Source: Capitulum mitella (taxonomy: Eukaryota; Arthropoda; Thecostraca; Pollicipedomorpha; Pollicipedidae). Taken from it: a stretch of DNA of 64,000 nucleotides. Made by a program: the position numbers and the translations under genes. The stretch's first letter is position 1; each line of letters opens with the position of its first letter. Of the stretch, positions 47,345-59,600 are shown in pieces. The stretch spans positions 4,755,822 to 4,819,821 of the forward strand of contig CP099842.1 of NCBI GenBank assembly GCA_030062745.1. Direction: 5' to 3'. Below the pieces are notes generated by a model. It ran no database searches. It was not told where the DNA came from and saw only the letters and a list, made by a program, of their open reading frames with translations.

Positions 47345-49027
47345 GGGGTTGACATTAAGTCGATGACCCGGAAAATTACGAAAAATGGGAGATAACAGAT
47401 TTGTTGCATTGATCAAGATCGCTAATCCCTGAATCTTTTGTGATGTCGTGTTGTCCAAAAAAGTTACAAGGCGCTAAACTTTTTTGGACCTCCTTGACCT
47501 GACCTAGATCAGACACCTGGGTTGGATTGGAACATTTTTGCGTTCCTCTGCGCTTTACCTCGTCCTCGACCGTCTGCTTAAGGAATGGGGGTTTCCAGCC
47601 CCAGTCGTGAGTCAAAGTGAGGCGTAATACAACAAAAGTGTATTTTAGGGTACCATGGCCGTTCCGTTTAAATGATAAAAAAGGTAGCGTGCCGACAACA
47701 ATGGTAATTAAGTTAAAGCACAGATGTTAAATCAGACCCAAAAACAACACTGCTACACTAATTACGCCTGACAGAGTTATGCACAGAGATTAACATAAGT
47801 TCCCGAAAATGAACAACGCTCCAACTAACTACGTCTTACAGGGTCATGTACACGGATTAACCTAAGTTCCCACAGAGACCGAGTTTTTCCACCCTGGCCA
47901 AGCCAGAATGGAATTCGACAGTGCTCTTACATGTTTCTTTCGAAGGATCCGCTCCTCTCGCAGAGGCGCCGAGTCTTACCGAATGAATGCCTCCCTACAG
48001 GCGGACGGGAGGTTTTGTACTGTTTTCGCAGTTTCGTGTTTACGCGTTTTCCGCCCCAGGCACCTACTACGTATGGTGGAATGTACCGCTACGCACGACG
48101 GTCGGCTGGTCGACGTCGGGCGCGGCGACTGAGTCTGCTCAGCCTAGCCCGCAGCACCGCGCTCGGAACGTAGTCATCGAAAAACACAATAGTCGAAATT
48201 TACATGTTGCATTTAACTCGAAAGGCCAAACTGCTAGCTGATCGGCGCGTTGCTACTCGAGTTGCCCAGCGAGCAACGGTTCGTTTTCACCGGTCGTGAC
48301 GCTGTGGCCCGAGCGCTTTGGTTGCATTCGCACTGGTTCGATTTCACCGCCAGCGCGATTGTATCCGGTCGGACCGATTCCCGGCCTTGTTTTGCAGCTG
48401 CTGTCGTAACGTAGCGGCTGTGCTGCCGGCTGCTGAGCTTTCTGGCGATGAATCGCCTTGTCTTTGCTCCGGCAGGTCGTGATCTCAGGTGCTCCGGGAG
48501 GGGATGGATGCTGATCCGAGCGCGCCTGCAAGCATGGCCTTGCAATGAAGCATATTGCATTCTTAGGCTCGTTGTAACACGAGGCCTTACGTCAGCGGCC
48601 AGGACGAGGGTTCCGCGCGCCCTCATTTGCGGCGACGCAGGGTCAGAGGTCATCGGTCCACTGAAAGGGCATCGGCCTGCCCTGGATCAGCGTTCCTCGG
48701 CCCGCTGGGAGGGTATCTGCCTGCCCGCTCTCGGCTGGGAAAATTCCATGGAATCGATGGTCGTTGGGCTCTCTCTCTCCCTGTAGCCTGCTGGGCCGCC
48801 AGCGTCGAGGAGAAAACTTGTTCCACAGTTGACCTGAGGTCAAAACTTTGACACAAAGTGTAAAAATGATCAAGCAAAAGGTACACAAAGTTTCGTGGAG
48901 CTGCATTGGTTAAAAAACCTCGGGAGGCTGTCAACCGTCCCTCCAGTCGGGGGCAGATTAAGGTCCGATTGACTGGAAAATTCTTAGATGCACGCAGAGA
49001 TGCTATGGCTGAGATGTGCACCTTGTA
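47345..49027. other. Unassigned, no gene seen
   Basis: Sequence upstream of the LINE. Overlapping frames at about 48,230-49,020 occur on both strands in moderately CpG-rich sequence without a recognisable domain. Confidence 0.35.
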
Positions 49028-49035
49028 AGGACAAC

Positions 49036-49900
49036 CAGACTTGTAAGCGATTCATGAAATTAAGAATCGATCCGATTTGACTCACAGCTCAAGAAAGCAA
49101 TTGTGATTCTAACTCTGATTCCCATCGGAAAACAGGATCGATTCTGACAAGAATATTTTTAACTGCATGGAATCGATTCAGTTTTACTACTCATGGTTCG
49201 TCATTCCCGCTAGTTTTTTTGTGATCAGTGATACAGCCAAGCCTTGGGTATTGTCTTGTCCCAAGGCCTGTTATAGATTATAGGATAGCGTTAGACAACA
49301 GTCATAAGGTACATCATGTACTGCACGGTATTTTTATGTATGGGTACAGAGCACTTTGTCCAAATTCAATCTGCATTGATTGTCAAGATATAAAAAATCC
49401 CTGCATGTAAACACGTTGGTGTATAGGGTCAAGGGTGAGTGTAAAAATGTTCGCAAGCGATCACCCACAGCTAAAGGTTATTACATTAATATTTGAGAAT
49501 TAACAGCAGTAAAGAAAATATTTCCCTTTGCATTGCATCATAACTCTAATTTTTATTTCCATTTCCCGTTTAGCCACCTGTTGTCAATGCTGATGGACCT
49601 CATGATGATTCTGGTAAACATTGGCAATAAAATGCTTCATATATTGGGTAAACAAAGGAAGCATTCAAATGAATCTTCGATCCATTTGATTTCACATCAT
49701 GAAAGGTTTTAGAATCGATTCCCTAAATTGCTTCTCAAGAACTTTGTGAAATGATTCAGTTTTGGTTCTAGAACCAGTGTAATTCCGATTCTGATCGTGA
49801 TTCAGTTGCTGAGTGAGGAATCGATTCTGGTTCTAATTCACGAAAGGAGCTGGTGAATCGTAATTGATTCTGATTCGATTCTACATCGGTTACAAGTCTG
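49036..49900. mobile_element. Non-autonomous hAT-like element with GATTC-rich ends (865 bp)
   Basis: The terminal inverted repeat cagacttgtaagcgat on the left matches cagacttgtaaccgat on the complementary strand of the right end (15 of 16). Flanks aggacaac (49,028-49,035) and ctgacaac (49,901-49,908) agree at 6 of 8 positions, consistent with an aged 8-bp duplication. Both subterminal regions (49,050-49,190 and 49,720-49,885) are crowded with GATTC/GAATC words, often as gaatcgattc, while the centre is not. No long frame was found. Confidence 0.75.
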
Positions 49901-50216
49901 CTGACAACACAGACACATATTTATTATCTGAGAAAATCCTCTGTCAAGTCTGAGAGATGGGATTTCATGCGTAATGGCCCATCAGGAGGTATCAGCTGTG
50001 CAGTAAGCTGGGAAAAATATCCCTGAACCTTGCTGTTTTAAGTTACTGGCTTAGCTATCTCACTGGCCTCTGAAATGAAGTTCAGTCAGACCTGTGGTCT
50101 GCCTCTTTCTCTCCATCTGTATTTGATATAACTTATAATATCCCTGTTTTTGAAGTAAAGTTTTAATCTGACGGAAATTTTTCGTGCAATTTTATCTGTG
50201 ATGACTCATTTATATT

Positions 50217-50381
50217 CAGGAGCGCAGTCAAGATTTTCTTGGGGGGGGGGGGGGCGGAGCTCATTGTGAACTGAATTCATACGAAAACCTCTTGCCGGGA
50301 AGACGATGTGCAATGGTTTTCACAAAAAATGCGGGCATAACGGGGGGCGGGCCTTTTGGGCCCCCTTGGCTGCGTCCTATG
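50217..50381. mobile_element. hAT-type MITE, second subfamily (165 bp)
   Basis: The left end caggagcgcagtcaag pairs with the complementary right end cataggacgcagccaag, allowing one gap. Flanks tttatatt (50,209-50,216) and ttcatatt (50,382-50,389) match at 7 of 8. A long G run starts near 50,240 and gggcccccttggc lies near the right end. The interior differs from the 265-268-bp MITEs, so this is a separate subfamily with the same G-run architecture. Confidence 0.7.
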
Positions 50382-50389
50382 TTCATATT

Positions 50390-53300
50390 GGACTCTCAGT
50401 GCCCGTACCTGTGCGGTTAAGTTTTATAGACAAACAGTTCTCCATGGGTGTTACCTCCCTGCAAAATTTCGTTGCCATCGGCCAGTAAATTGGGAAGCTA
50501 GAGGGGATGACTTAATCCGGCTCAGGGTATTCTTTGACCCTCTCCAGTGAGTGTGTTACAATCGCATGATCATCGATGTATCCGCTTGAACATGTACAAA
50601 CTTAAACGTATCCTCTTATGCCATTTTCGAATAAGAAATGTGACTAGAATTTCCCCCCCAAAATCAGTTTTTTTCTGACCAGTACGGAGGAGACGGGAGA
50701 GAGTGATGTGAAATGCTGACAACTTGTCGGTCGCTCATCTCAGTCCACGGTATGCTCATTGCTTTATACCTGCCTACATTAAGATCAGATCGTTAAGAAA
50801 TTGGACTAAATGTGGATGGTATGTGAGATGAACCATGAACGTAGTGAGGAAGTTTAACTCAGGGTGGGGTAATAGCCCTGCCGTCACGAGAACCACTGAT
50901 CTAAAACCCACTTTTCAGAGATTCTAACATAAGACCTACGACAGTAAGTGGAAACAGACGGTCTGAAATCTTATAAAATTGCATGCCCCCGAGATTTGTC
51001 GTCGATCGTAAATCTCCAGCCATGCCTGCTGCCATACAAATTACACATTGGTGTCAATCGTTACGAACGTCTGTTGGCGGTCTGGCATGGTGTTACGCAA
51101 TTCAGGAGCGCGGGAACCAGGAGCGAGATCAGGACACGGTCCAGACAGTCATGATGCTGGAGAAGTAATTCGTTCCGGGTAGCTCGCTGACGCGTGCCCG
51201 TAACAGATACCAACCAAGGTAATGATGGCCCTCAGGTCTGGGAAGGCAATCAAATGCCCAAAACAAGAAATTCGTGATCCTCAGTCGCAGGTGTCACTCT
51301 TGTCTGTCGGCCTTCTAGCTCAGCTCAGGAACATTAGTCAAAAACATACAGGTCTGACTTGTTGAACATCCAGTGATACTGTATGAGTTCACCTGTGTTT
51401 CATTGTTACTTTTTAACCCTCGCCCGTATAAGAAGGGGGTGGTGCAACCCGCCCCTGAGGTTTTCCGAGGACAACATCTGAACGGTTTATTTGATCCATA
51501 TGATACTTGGTGACTGTGATACTTATGAATTTGGTGTTTCTTCTGGGGCATGCCTTCCGCATCTTACGGCGAATAATTTTTCTTCTACGTTGGCATGGTA
51601 ACAAGCTATGACGTCATACCGGGAGCCATGTCCGCCGTTTTCGAGCGCCGACACGGTCGGTTTACAACGGTCTCAGTTTAGTATCACTGTCAGACGGTTA
51701 GAGTGCATAAATACAGTTAAATATGTAGAAAATCCGAATTGTATACTCTATAAGGCTATAGTAGACTTAAAAAGTTTGTGTTCACTACCGGGATTATCAA
51801 GGGTGTAAACTGAGGTCATCAGCTACGGCGGGAAACACGTTGCCTTTCATCTTTTGGAATGCGATAGGAAATAGGTATTGGAAAATAACCCATATATTCC
51901 GATTTCTTGAGGTGTAAGGAATTGAATGATATACATTTGGAATTTATATTTTATTTCATCAAAAGAGGGCGCAGTGCAGCGAACGTCAGAATTTTGCTCC
52001 GAAGGGCGGAGCGGCGTCGGCCCCGGATTGGTGAGTTTACAATATCACGGCATGCCTAAAATTAGATTTCGAGTTGGACATCAACTCGAAAAATGCTTTT
52101 AAGGCATCTAAGTTGCGATTTTAACTAATTTAACTAATAACTAATTCAACTAATCCGAAGTCATTCTAGATCACTGGCTTTAGACAGCCTTGGATGACCT
52201 CAATGACCGTGGATGATTTAAGATGATCTTGATATGTTGTTTGACAATAGTGCTTGTTAACTGAGACGCTACATTTTACTTCAGCATCTATTATTATGTC
52301 CAAAATGCTTCCGCGGCTCCAGGAACGCATTTATGCTTACAACCCGCATCACAAGCATTGACCTAGCATGACCTGGGTCGGACTCCACGGGCAAAATACA
52401 ATCATGTGGTTTACAGATAGACTCATAACTGATTGACAAAAACCATGATGTTCGTTTCGTTTCATCGTCATTTACTCTTTGGCACTCATGTGCGCTTAAA
52501 CTCAAAAAAATTCGCTTTCTTCCATTTTTTGACTTTTGACCGGGCCTAGAAGGTCGTCCGTTGATCTTGGGCCCTAAAAAGAGGTGCCAGTCGCGAGACC
52601 TCGTCACGCGCAACACTGTGTTTTTTTTCTGCGATGCTCTTGGACGCACAGTGAGGAAATGACCGGGGGTGTCGTATGAACCCCTCTATTCCTTCGTGTT
52701 ATACAGAAGACCTTATACGGCCGAGGGTCTAGGATTTGGCCCAAATTTTGCATACGAAATTATTTCACACAACCTCTTTGGGACACAAACCTCGTGAAGT
52801 GATCTAAAAATCACAATAAGTTTAGGAAAAGGGTGTGTGGAGCAGAGACCACTAAAAACGACATAAGTTTAGGAAAAGGGTGAGTTTTCACGTTAACCCT
52901 ACATCGTTGCGTGGGAGAAACTGATCTAAAATCTGCCAGTACCCGCCCCATATTTTCGAGAGCGTCTGAACAAAATATGCTATACAGTTATACGACGTGC
53001 AACGTACATACGTTGTACAATATTCCCGCATGATCTGACCGCGTGGCTTTATGTACCGTGCCTCGTACTATGTTCAGTACGCCGTTAACTGCCTACCGAG
53101 CCTGGCACCTTCCTGGGTATCTGGAAGTCAAGTCTGGGCTTGTTGAGCTTTTTCCTCATCGTGACATACTTAATCAGTCTGCCTCCTCATGAGGAGAATC
53201 TGGACTGCGCTATAGCATTTGACATTTTTGAAATTACACTTATACTTGATTATATAAAGCGTGACATTACTTTCATAGGGGAGTGCTAACCTCCTTGCCG

Positions 53301-53850
53301 TGCTTAAATACAACAACAGAACTATCACGTTGCTCTGATTTGCCTTTGGATATAATAGTCCCCGCATGACAAATGTGATTGGTTGAGACAAGCGCCGTCT
53401 GAAGCGTACTTGTACGGCCGTTCGGTCCTTGCATGTCATTGAATCCCACGAGTCCCTGGTGAGAAACATACCTGAAGCTTTAAGCGTCTGAGAGATTACA
53501 CTGAGATAAACTGTGAGGTGCTGGATTTGTGGAAGATGAGTGCACACTAGTCGTGATGTAACGGCCTTCCACTTCTTTTGTTACCTTGAGATATCCTGAA
53601 GAAGATCGTTGGATAAACCTGCTCTTGCGCCGAGAGGCAGTTTTGGATAACTCAACATCCTCTTTGGCCATTCGTTTAGGCTATCTGATCGATTGCATCG
53701 ACCGGCGCTGGCTCTCTTGAAGTAGTTTCTGTGTAATTTTAATCTTTATGCAGCGTGGATTTTTATTAGCACCATATGAATCATTGCTTTATTTTTTCAC
53801 AATCCAGCAGACACTGAAAAATGCCACTGGGCGAGTTGCTATCTCAAGAG
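50390..53850. other. Unassigned, no gene seen
   Basis: No gene was recognised. A short direct repeat (aataagtttaggaaaagggtg-like words) occurs near 52,814 and 52,862. AT-rich background and short frames elsewhere. Confidence 0.35.
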
Positions 53851-53854
53851 CAGC

Positions 53855-53860
53855 TTTATT
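53855..53860 (-). terminator. Candidate polyadenylation signal
   Basis: The minus strand reads AATAAA here, about 714 bp downstream of the stop codon of the secreted proline-rich protein gene. It is a possible 3' end for that transcript. Other AT-rich options exist, so this is only a candidate. Confidence 0.2.
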
Positions 53861-54573
53861 TCATACTTGTAAGCAGAAAATTGTTCGGATTCAGACTTAA
53901 AAGCCACACCACGTTGAAATAAATTTTGCAGTATAACATCAGACAACAAGCACTATTCCATTATCCCTGTAAATGTTCGCTATCATTATTATTAAATGAA
54001 TAACAATTATACTTAGGTTGAAGCCAAGGTTGCAGTCAATGATTGGATCTAAATTTTGTGGCGTCCGTTCGGCAGTACATCGGAGTCTCATAACACATGT
54101 GTAAGGCTGGGCGGTGATATAAAGGCAAGTGAAAGCATAGCTGACTGATAAAACATAATCGGATGTTTCTATAGTTGTGACATTCATTCGCAGGATTGCA
54201 TGACTGTCTCCATTTGTCTCCTAGGCATTTGTCTCCAAGGTGACAAACATTCAGCAGCATTTCGTGTCAAGCCCAAATGATGCTAAAATACACTGTAAAC
54301 GGCATTGTTTCAGCGTTTGGTTATATATTCATCATATGAACAATTAACAGCTACTCATAACAGCATTTTTCCCGTATTCTTGGAGACTGTTTTCATGGCT
54401 AACCAAGCCACGAAACCACCTCGGAGATTTCATTTGGTTTGCAAAATGCAAGGCTCTTCACGTCACTGGACTCAGACGCGGGTGGCTTTCGCCCCGAGTC
54501 GTTGCCGGGAAACGCGCTCAGTAACAGCTTCCTCCTGCAGCCGGCGCGGTCCGCGGACGCCGCGCCGGGCCGC

Positions 54574-56219
54574 TCAGTGCGGGTAGTGAGCGTCTTCGTA
54601 CACGGGCGGCACCTTGAAGGGGTTCGGTACGTATACTGGCGTGCCGTGAATGGTCCTGAGCGGCGGCCGCGGGATGCTGTCCTTGACAGGCGCCACCGGC
54701 ACCACCACGTCCGGCTTGGACGGGGGCCGAGGGGGTGCGCGGGACATGTCCTCTCGAAAGACCTCGCCGTCCGCCGGCGGAGCTCGCAGGGGCGGCCGGA
54801 TTTCGGCCGAGCCGAGGCCGCCGCCGTCCGGAGAGAAGCCGTCCAGAGGCGGGCCGGGGGCACCCAGGCGCGGGCCAGGAGCGCCAAGAGGAGCGCTGTA
54901 GTCCGTCGGCGGCGGCAACGGGTCCCTTAGGAACGGGCCCGGCCCGCCGACCGTTCTGCCGGGCGCCGGGCCCGCGTCCACGTGACGCACGGGCGGGACG
55001 AGGCCGGGGCGGCGCCGGAGCTGGGCGCTGGGCCCGCCGCGCGGCGGCGTCAGGAACGCCGCCGGCTTGGGCTGCCGCTGCCGCAGGTCGTTGGAGAGCA
55101 CCGTCCTGAAGGAGTCGACGGAGGCCCGGCTCCCGCCCGGGCCGTGCTCCACGCTGTGCGAGAAGCTGCTCAACCCGGCGGCGCCGTCGTTCTTGTTGAC
55201 GGAGACGAACGAGACGGACCTGGCGCTGAGCGATGCCGCCAGCAGGACGACCAGCGCTGCTGCCGCCAGCTGCAGGGCAGAGGCAGCGGGGCAAGTCACG
55301 CGAGAGAACGAAAGGCTGTCTGGCTGTGCTGGCTGTGCTGTGAGGGACACTGAGATAAGAAGGTCAGATAGCTGTGTGTGCGCGGAAAGCTAAGAATAGT
55401 AACAGGAGCGATGGAGGAAGAGAAAGAAAGAGTGAGAGACAGAGAGAGGCGGGAGTAAAGGGGAGAGGAAGCAAGAGGGACAGAGAAAAGGCTTTTTAGA
55501 ACTGACAGAAAGAGAGAAGGAAATTGGAGGGGAGCAGAGAGGAAGCACGGGAGACATAGAAAACGAACGGTCACTTGGAGGACATAAACCACGACAAGAT
55601 CGTGCTGCATTTTATATTTCCATACGATTTAATTTGTATTGTATATATTTACATATAATATATAAATTATATATAATATATATATATATTTATATTTCCA
55701 TACGATTTAAAACTGCGTTTGAATATGACAAGATGAAAGTAAATGTTATCACTTAATGCGTGACTAAAACATAATTGCATTCCAGCGATGCCTCCCCGCA
55801 CATTTCTCAGACATGTTAGCCATTTCATTTATCACCAACATTCAAGTCGCACCGGAAAAAATCAGCAGTCTCTAAGTGATCGTCCGAATTACCTAACGAG
55901 TTGGGCTGAACGAAGGGCTCTCCTGGTTACCTGCTTTTGGGTGATGGTTAGAAAAAAAGAGCAAGCATCCGCCGGACTCTCTCAGGCTTGTATCAGACTG
56001 CCATAAGGGACTCAATGAGCCAATGTATGTCAATTTAAAACAATGATCACGAATGTGAATGTAACGGTTGCAAGACATAATAACTTCGTTTCAATCTTTG
56101 CTTATTATTTACGTAGTGCTTTCAAAACCAGATACTGATTATTCCAATATGCGGGTATCACATGGTTCCGCAATTAACAGACACACAGGCCTGACCGGAA
56201 GCCAACTCACAGATTTCAT
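54574..56219 (-). CDS. Secreted proline-rich protein, two exons (234 aa predicted)
   Basis: Coding exon 2 runs 55,269 to the stop at 54,574-54,576. Upstream on the minus strand is a textbook acceptor (branch-like TGAC, pyrimidine tract, CTGCAG|CTG), phase 0. Exon 1 is ATG AAA TCT (56,219-56,211) followed directly by donor GTGAGT; the intron is 55,270-56,210 (941 bp). Splicing gives MKSLAAAALVVLLAASLSAR, an ideal signal peptide. The mature protein begins SVSFVSVNKND, has a small polar segment (SSFSHSVEHGPGG), then a long Pro/Gly-rich region (LPPPTDYSAPLG and GAPGPRLGAPG repeats), ending VYVPNPFKVPPVYEDAHYPH. Third codon positions are almost all G or C, strong support for real coding. A tiny first coding exon splitting the signal peptide is common in arthropod cuticle and other extracellular proteins. 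A structural or extracellular role is inferred; no named family was recognised. Confidence 0.82.
55395..55560. repeat. Purine-rich (GA) tract inside the intron
   Basis: Plus-strand GA-rich sequence (gagagacagagagaggcggg and similar). On the transcribed minus strand it is polypyrimidine and lies 126-291 bp upstream of the acceptor of the secreted-protein gene. Confidence 0.7.
55613..55710. repeat. AT-rich segment framed by a 20-bp direct repeat
   Basis: tatatttccatacgatttaa occurs exactly at 55,613-55,632 and 55,691-55,710, separated by an almost pure A/T stretch. It is a partial tandem duplication of 78 bp within the intron. Confidence 0.8.
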
Positions 56220-56239
56220 CCTGATGATCTCAGACTAGC

Positions 56240-56690
56240 AGAGCAGGGAAGCGGAAGACGTGATCCGGCAACCGTCCTGCCCTCCTCAGGACCGTCCCGG
56301 CACCGGCGTCTCCCGCGGCGTCACCACCTGCGCTGCGCCCTCCGCAGCCGCGTGCGGTCGTCAGCGGCGCTCGAGCAGCAGTCACGCGTCAGCCGTCGGA
56401 GCGGAGCGCCACCTGGCGGGCGGAGAGGCTGCCGACCGGGCACTCTCGTCTGCCGACCACGGACTGCTGCTGCCAGAGACCGGTCCCACAGGAGAACGCC
56501 CCTCCCCCTCCTGCGCCCTCGGCCCATCTGGCGCCGTCCCACGGGCGTCCTTGTCCCGGCCACGTCCCTGCTGAGTGCCGCGAGCGGCGACCGGACGGTC
56601 CCACGGCAGCGCCGGCCGGAAAAATGCAGCGGTAACGGCGCCGCTACGAGGCGCAGCTTTAATCCGAGAGACACCGAAAAATGCGGCAGT
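56240..56690 (-). promoter_or_regulatory. CpG island, probable promoter region of the secreted-protein gene
   Basis: CG-dense sequence directly upstream (minus strand) of the short first coding exon at 56,211-56,219. Frames stay open on both strands but lack domain support. Its position suggests 5' UTR and promoter; no clear TATA box was found. Confidence 0.45.
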
Positions 56691-56699
56691 ATCTCCGGC

Positions 56700-59600
56700 A
56701 CGTCGTCGCGGAGAATCTGTCACGGAGATTTCTAGCGAAGCCTCCTGTGGTATGCCACCAGGGGATTTACGTCAGAGGCGATTTGCGCAGCACCTTGTGC
56801 AGTTGCAGCATTAAATGGAGGAATATCAACTTCTGGAAACTCAGTGGTTTCAGCAGACGCCGACGAGAGCTCCAACCTTGCGGTCGAGCGCAAGGCTGGA
56901 GCTTTGCTTTCATCGTGGGAGAAAACTGAAGGTCATGAACTTGCCGCGTGTCCAACTGTACGCTGCTTTCCGGATGTTACCACTGCATCCAGCTTCGAGG
57001 AATATTTGTAGTTTTTCTTTTACTTTACAAAGCCTCCCATGTCCCACTGAATGAAGATGATCTCTTAGGACATTTCAGTGGCACGTGACCTTGGTGGCCG
57101 ATGAGGAAAAATGAACCCTGGTGAAGACAGAAACTGATTCGCGTCGAGTCCGAGCACTTCATTTTGGGCACCGCAGTCCGTTTGTACACCCAGATGTTTT
57201 GTTAGGACTCTTAGATATGGAGATTTTCTCATGGACAGGACCTTTCCTGAGGTTTAGAAAAAAAGCCATTCGCGTCTCAAAAGCTTCTTGTTTTGGCGAG
57301 TCCGGCCCAGTAACTCGAAAATACATTGGAAGCTGGGCCTAAGAGGAATGCGCTTTCTAGCTGGTGCCGACGTTGAAAACAACGCTTTCTCATCGCCCGA
57401 CCAAGGGCCGAACGTCTCAGAAATGTTTTGCCTGATGTTGGGGCTCATGTTACAGAACCTCAAGTGGCGATAAGCCACAATCCATTTTTGTGTATACACA
57501 CAAACCGGACTGTGTGTATACACAATCCGGTGGGAATAGCGATTCGCTGGCCGGCTACACCAGGCCGTCGCGGTTGAAGGTGCGGCATGTGTCAGTGAGA
57601 TCTCCATCAGGCTCTGACGCCGTTCAGAAGCGTTATGACGCCATTCGATGGGTTGGCCATCCACGGAACTCAACAAGCGGCCATAAAGGACGGGGGCTTC
57701 CCGAGAGGTGTTCAGCTGACCTTGGTTGCGTTACCCCGGTTGCTGAGAACGACCCTTCGCCAACCTTCAGAAATACCCGTTTATTCTTAGATCTTAGATG
57801 ATGGGTTTCAGGCGCTCATCTCAGCTCTCAGCTAATCTGATGATTTTTTTTCGTATGTCCGACTTACGGGTCACTCGGGTAAGAGAGATCGCGCGCAAAT
57901 CTCCTAAGCTATCCTAATTGCCTGCCGCGAGCAGGAGCTAGCGCTTTCCCTCCAATCCCTCTCACTTTCTTGCCTTTGCATCGCCCTCTTCAGCATGATA
58001 TGTGACTATCATTTACGTTTCCGACGACATCAGCACAAAGACTGTAAAATCGTTTCTCCGTAATCGGTCACGCCTTGCTATCTCAATACCAGTTTCACCA
58101 CCTCTAAATGTCTCTCTGACTGGTGACATTCTGTCGTTCACACCTTCCACGAACCCGGGTCTACCACGGCCTCCTAACATTTACGACCCACATCCATCGC
58201 CTCGCCTTTCCCAGGCCTGTCAATTGAACAGTACGAAGCCAGCTTGGCTACTCCACAGCCTGCGTCCTCTTCACCCCCTCTTAAAACGGCTTTCGCACAA
58301 AACATTGTGCCTTAATCCGTGACTGACTTGATTATTCCTGTCAGGGACAGCAACAATTGTTGTCGCTGCCTTCGGAACGACTTTAGAGCGACATACGGCG
58401 TCATCGGTTACAGGATACTCCTCCCAAAAACTTGGAAAGTACGGATAAATCAACCCTGTGTACAAATCCGCAAATCATTAAATCGTCTTGTCTCACCTGC
58501 CGCACCCGGGCATTATGCACCATTGTGGTATGGCGATGGCCATCGTCTCTCCAAACTGCTCTTCAGCTTCGTCGGTCGACATCTTCGGGACAGCTGATTT
58601 GAACTTCTTTCCTTCCAAATATTCTCCATTGGCCTTAACCTCTGCCTTTTCCTCAGACACTGCCCACGTGGCGCAAGACACATTCCTCACTTTTCATTAA
58701 ACAAGGGCCGGAGAGATGTTTCCGTTTCACGTGACACTGTTACTCGGCACCCTTTCATACGAGATCCGATGTAGGCAGGCCACAGGTTTTCTGGGACTGT
58801 TTCCTGGGCTTAGAAACACCAAAAGTTAAACACTTCCAGGAAATTTTGAGGTGATTCTTTTCACGCAATTCTTTGGAGCCAGCGTCAAAAAAGGAAAGTG
58901 AGGGCATGACTCCTTTTGCTCTCCCGTATCTACGAGTATGGCCTGGCCGGTTTTAAAACGGTCATCTTGATCACATTCATGCTGATTTTTGTCTGTTTCT
59001 TCGCGTGCCATGTCTTGTCTTTGTCTTGTGGCTGTTGTCTTCTGTGTTTGTCTGTCCTCCTGTCTGTGTCTTTTTCTTCTATGTTTTTGTCGGTATTCTA
59101 AGGCCCCACTTTTAAATGACTTCGTTCCTCGTTACATCCGCTAGTGATTTGCGTTCCTGACTTCTGTTTATCTGCAAACATATTGCACATATCATTCTTT
59201 TCAGGGGAAGATTTTTTTGCACGTTTTGGACTGCTTTTTAAATTATCTGTCACTATTTGGGGAGACAGCTTTGCTCATAAATACAATTACGAATACGTCC
59301 ATCCACAGACAGACTTGCGCACGCATGCTCACTTCATAGTGGTGAGTGCCGCCAAACTGCAACCCTAGGTCTAGGAAGAGTTTTAACTTGAAACAGGCAA
59401 TGGTTATCATTGCTCTAACTTTAAGCAGCCCATCATTCAAACGTTACGAGACATGTGCCTCTTTTCACTACATGGGTAATGCTTTGCTAGCTGCCAATTA
59501 TGTTCTAAATCCTGCTAGGTATGTCAGTCTAAGAGCGTGGTGAGAAATTAGAAGATAAAAAGTAGTAAGGAGGGAAGGGAAGGCGTGCCGAGAGTGGGAG

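Noticed and set aside
54439..55393. Several long plus-strand and alternative minus-strand frames over the secreted-protein exon
   Set aside because: They are shadows of a GC3-rich exon; only one frame shows the coding bias and connects to a splice-defined signal peptide.
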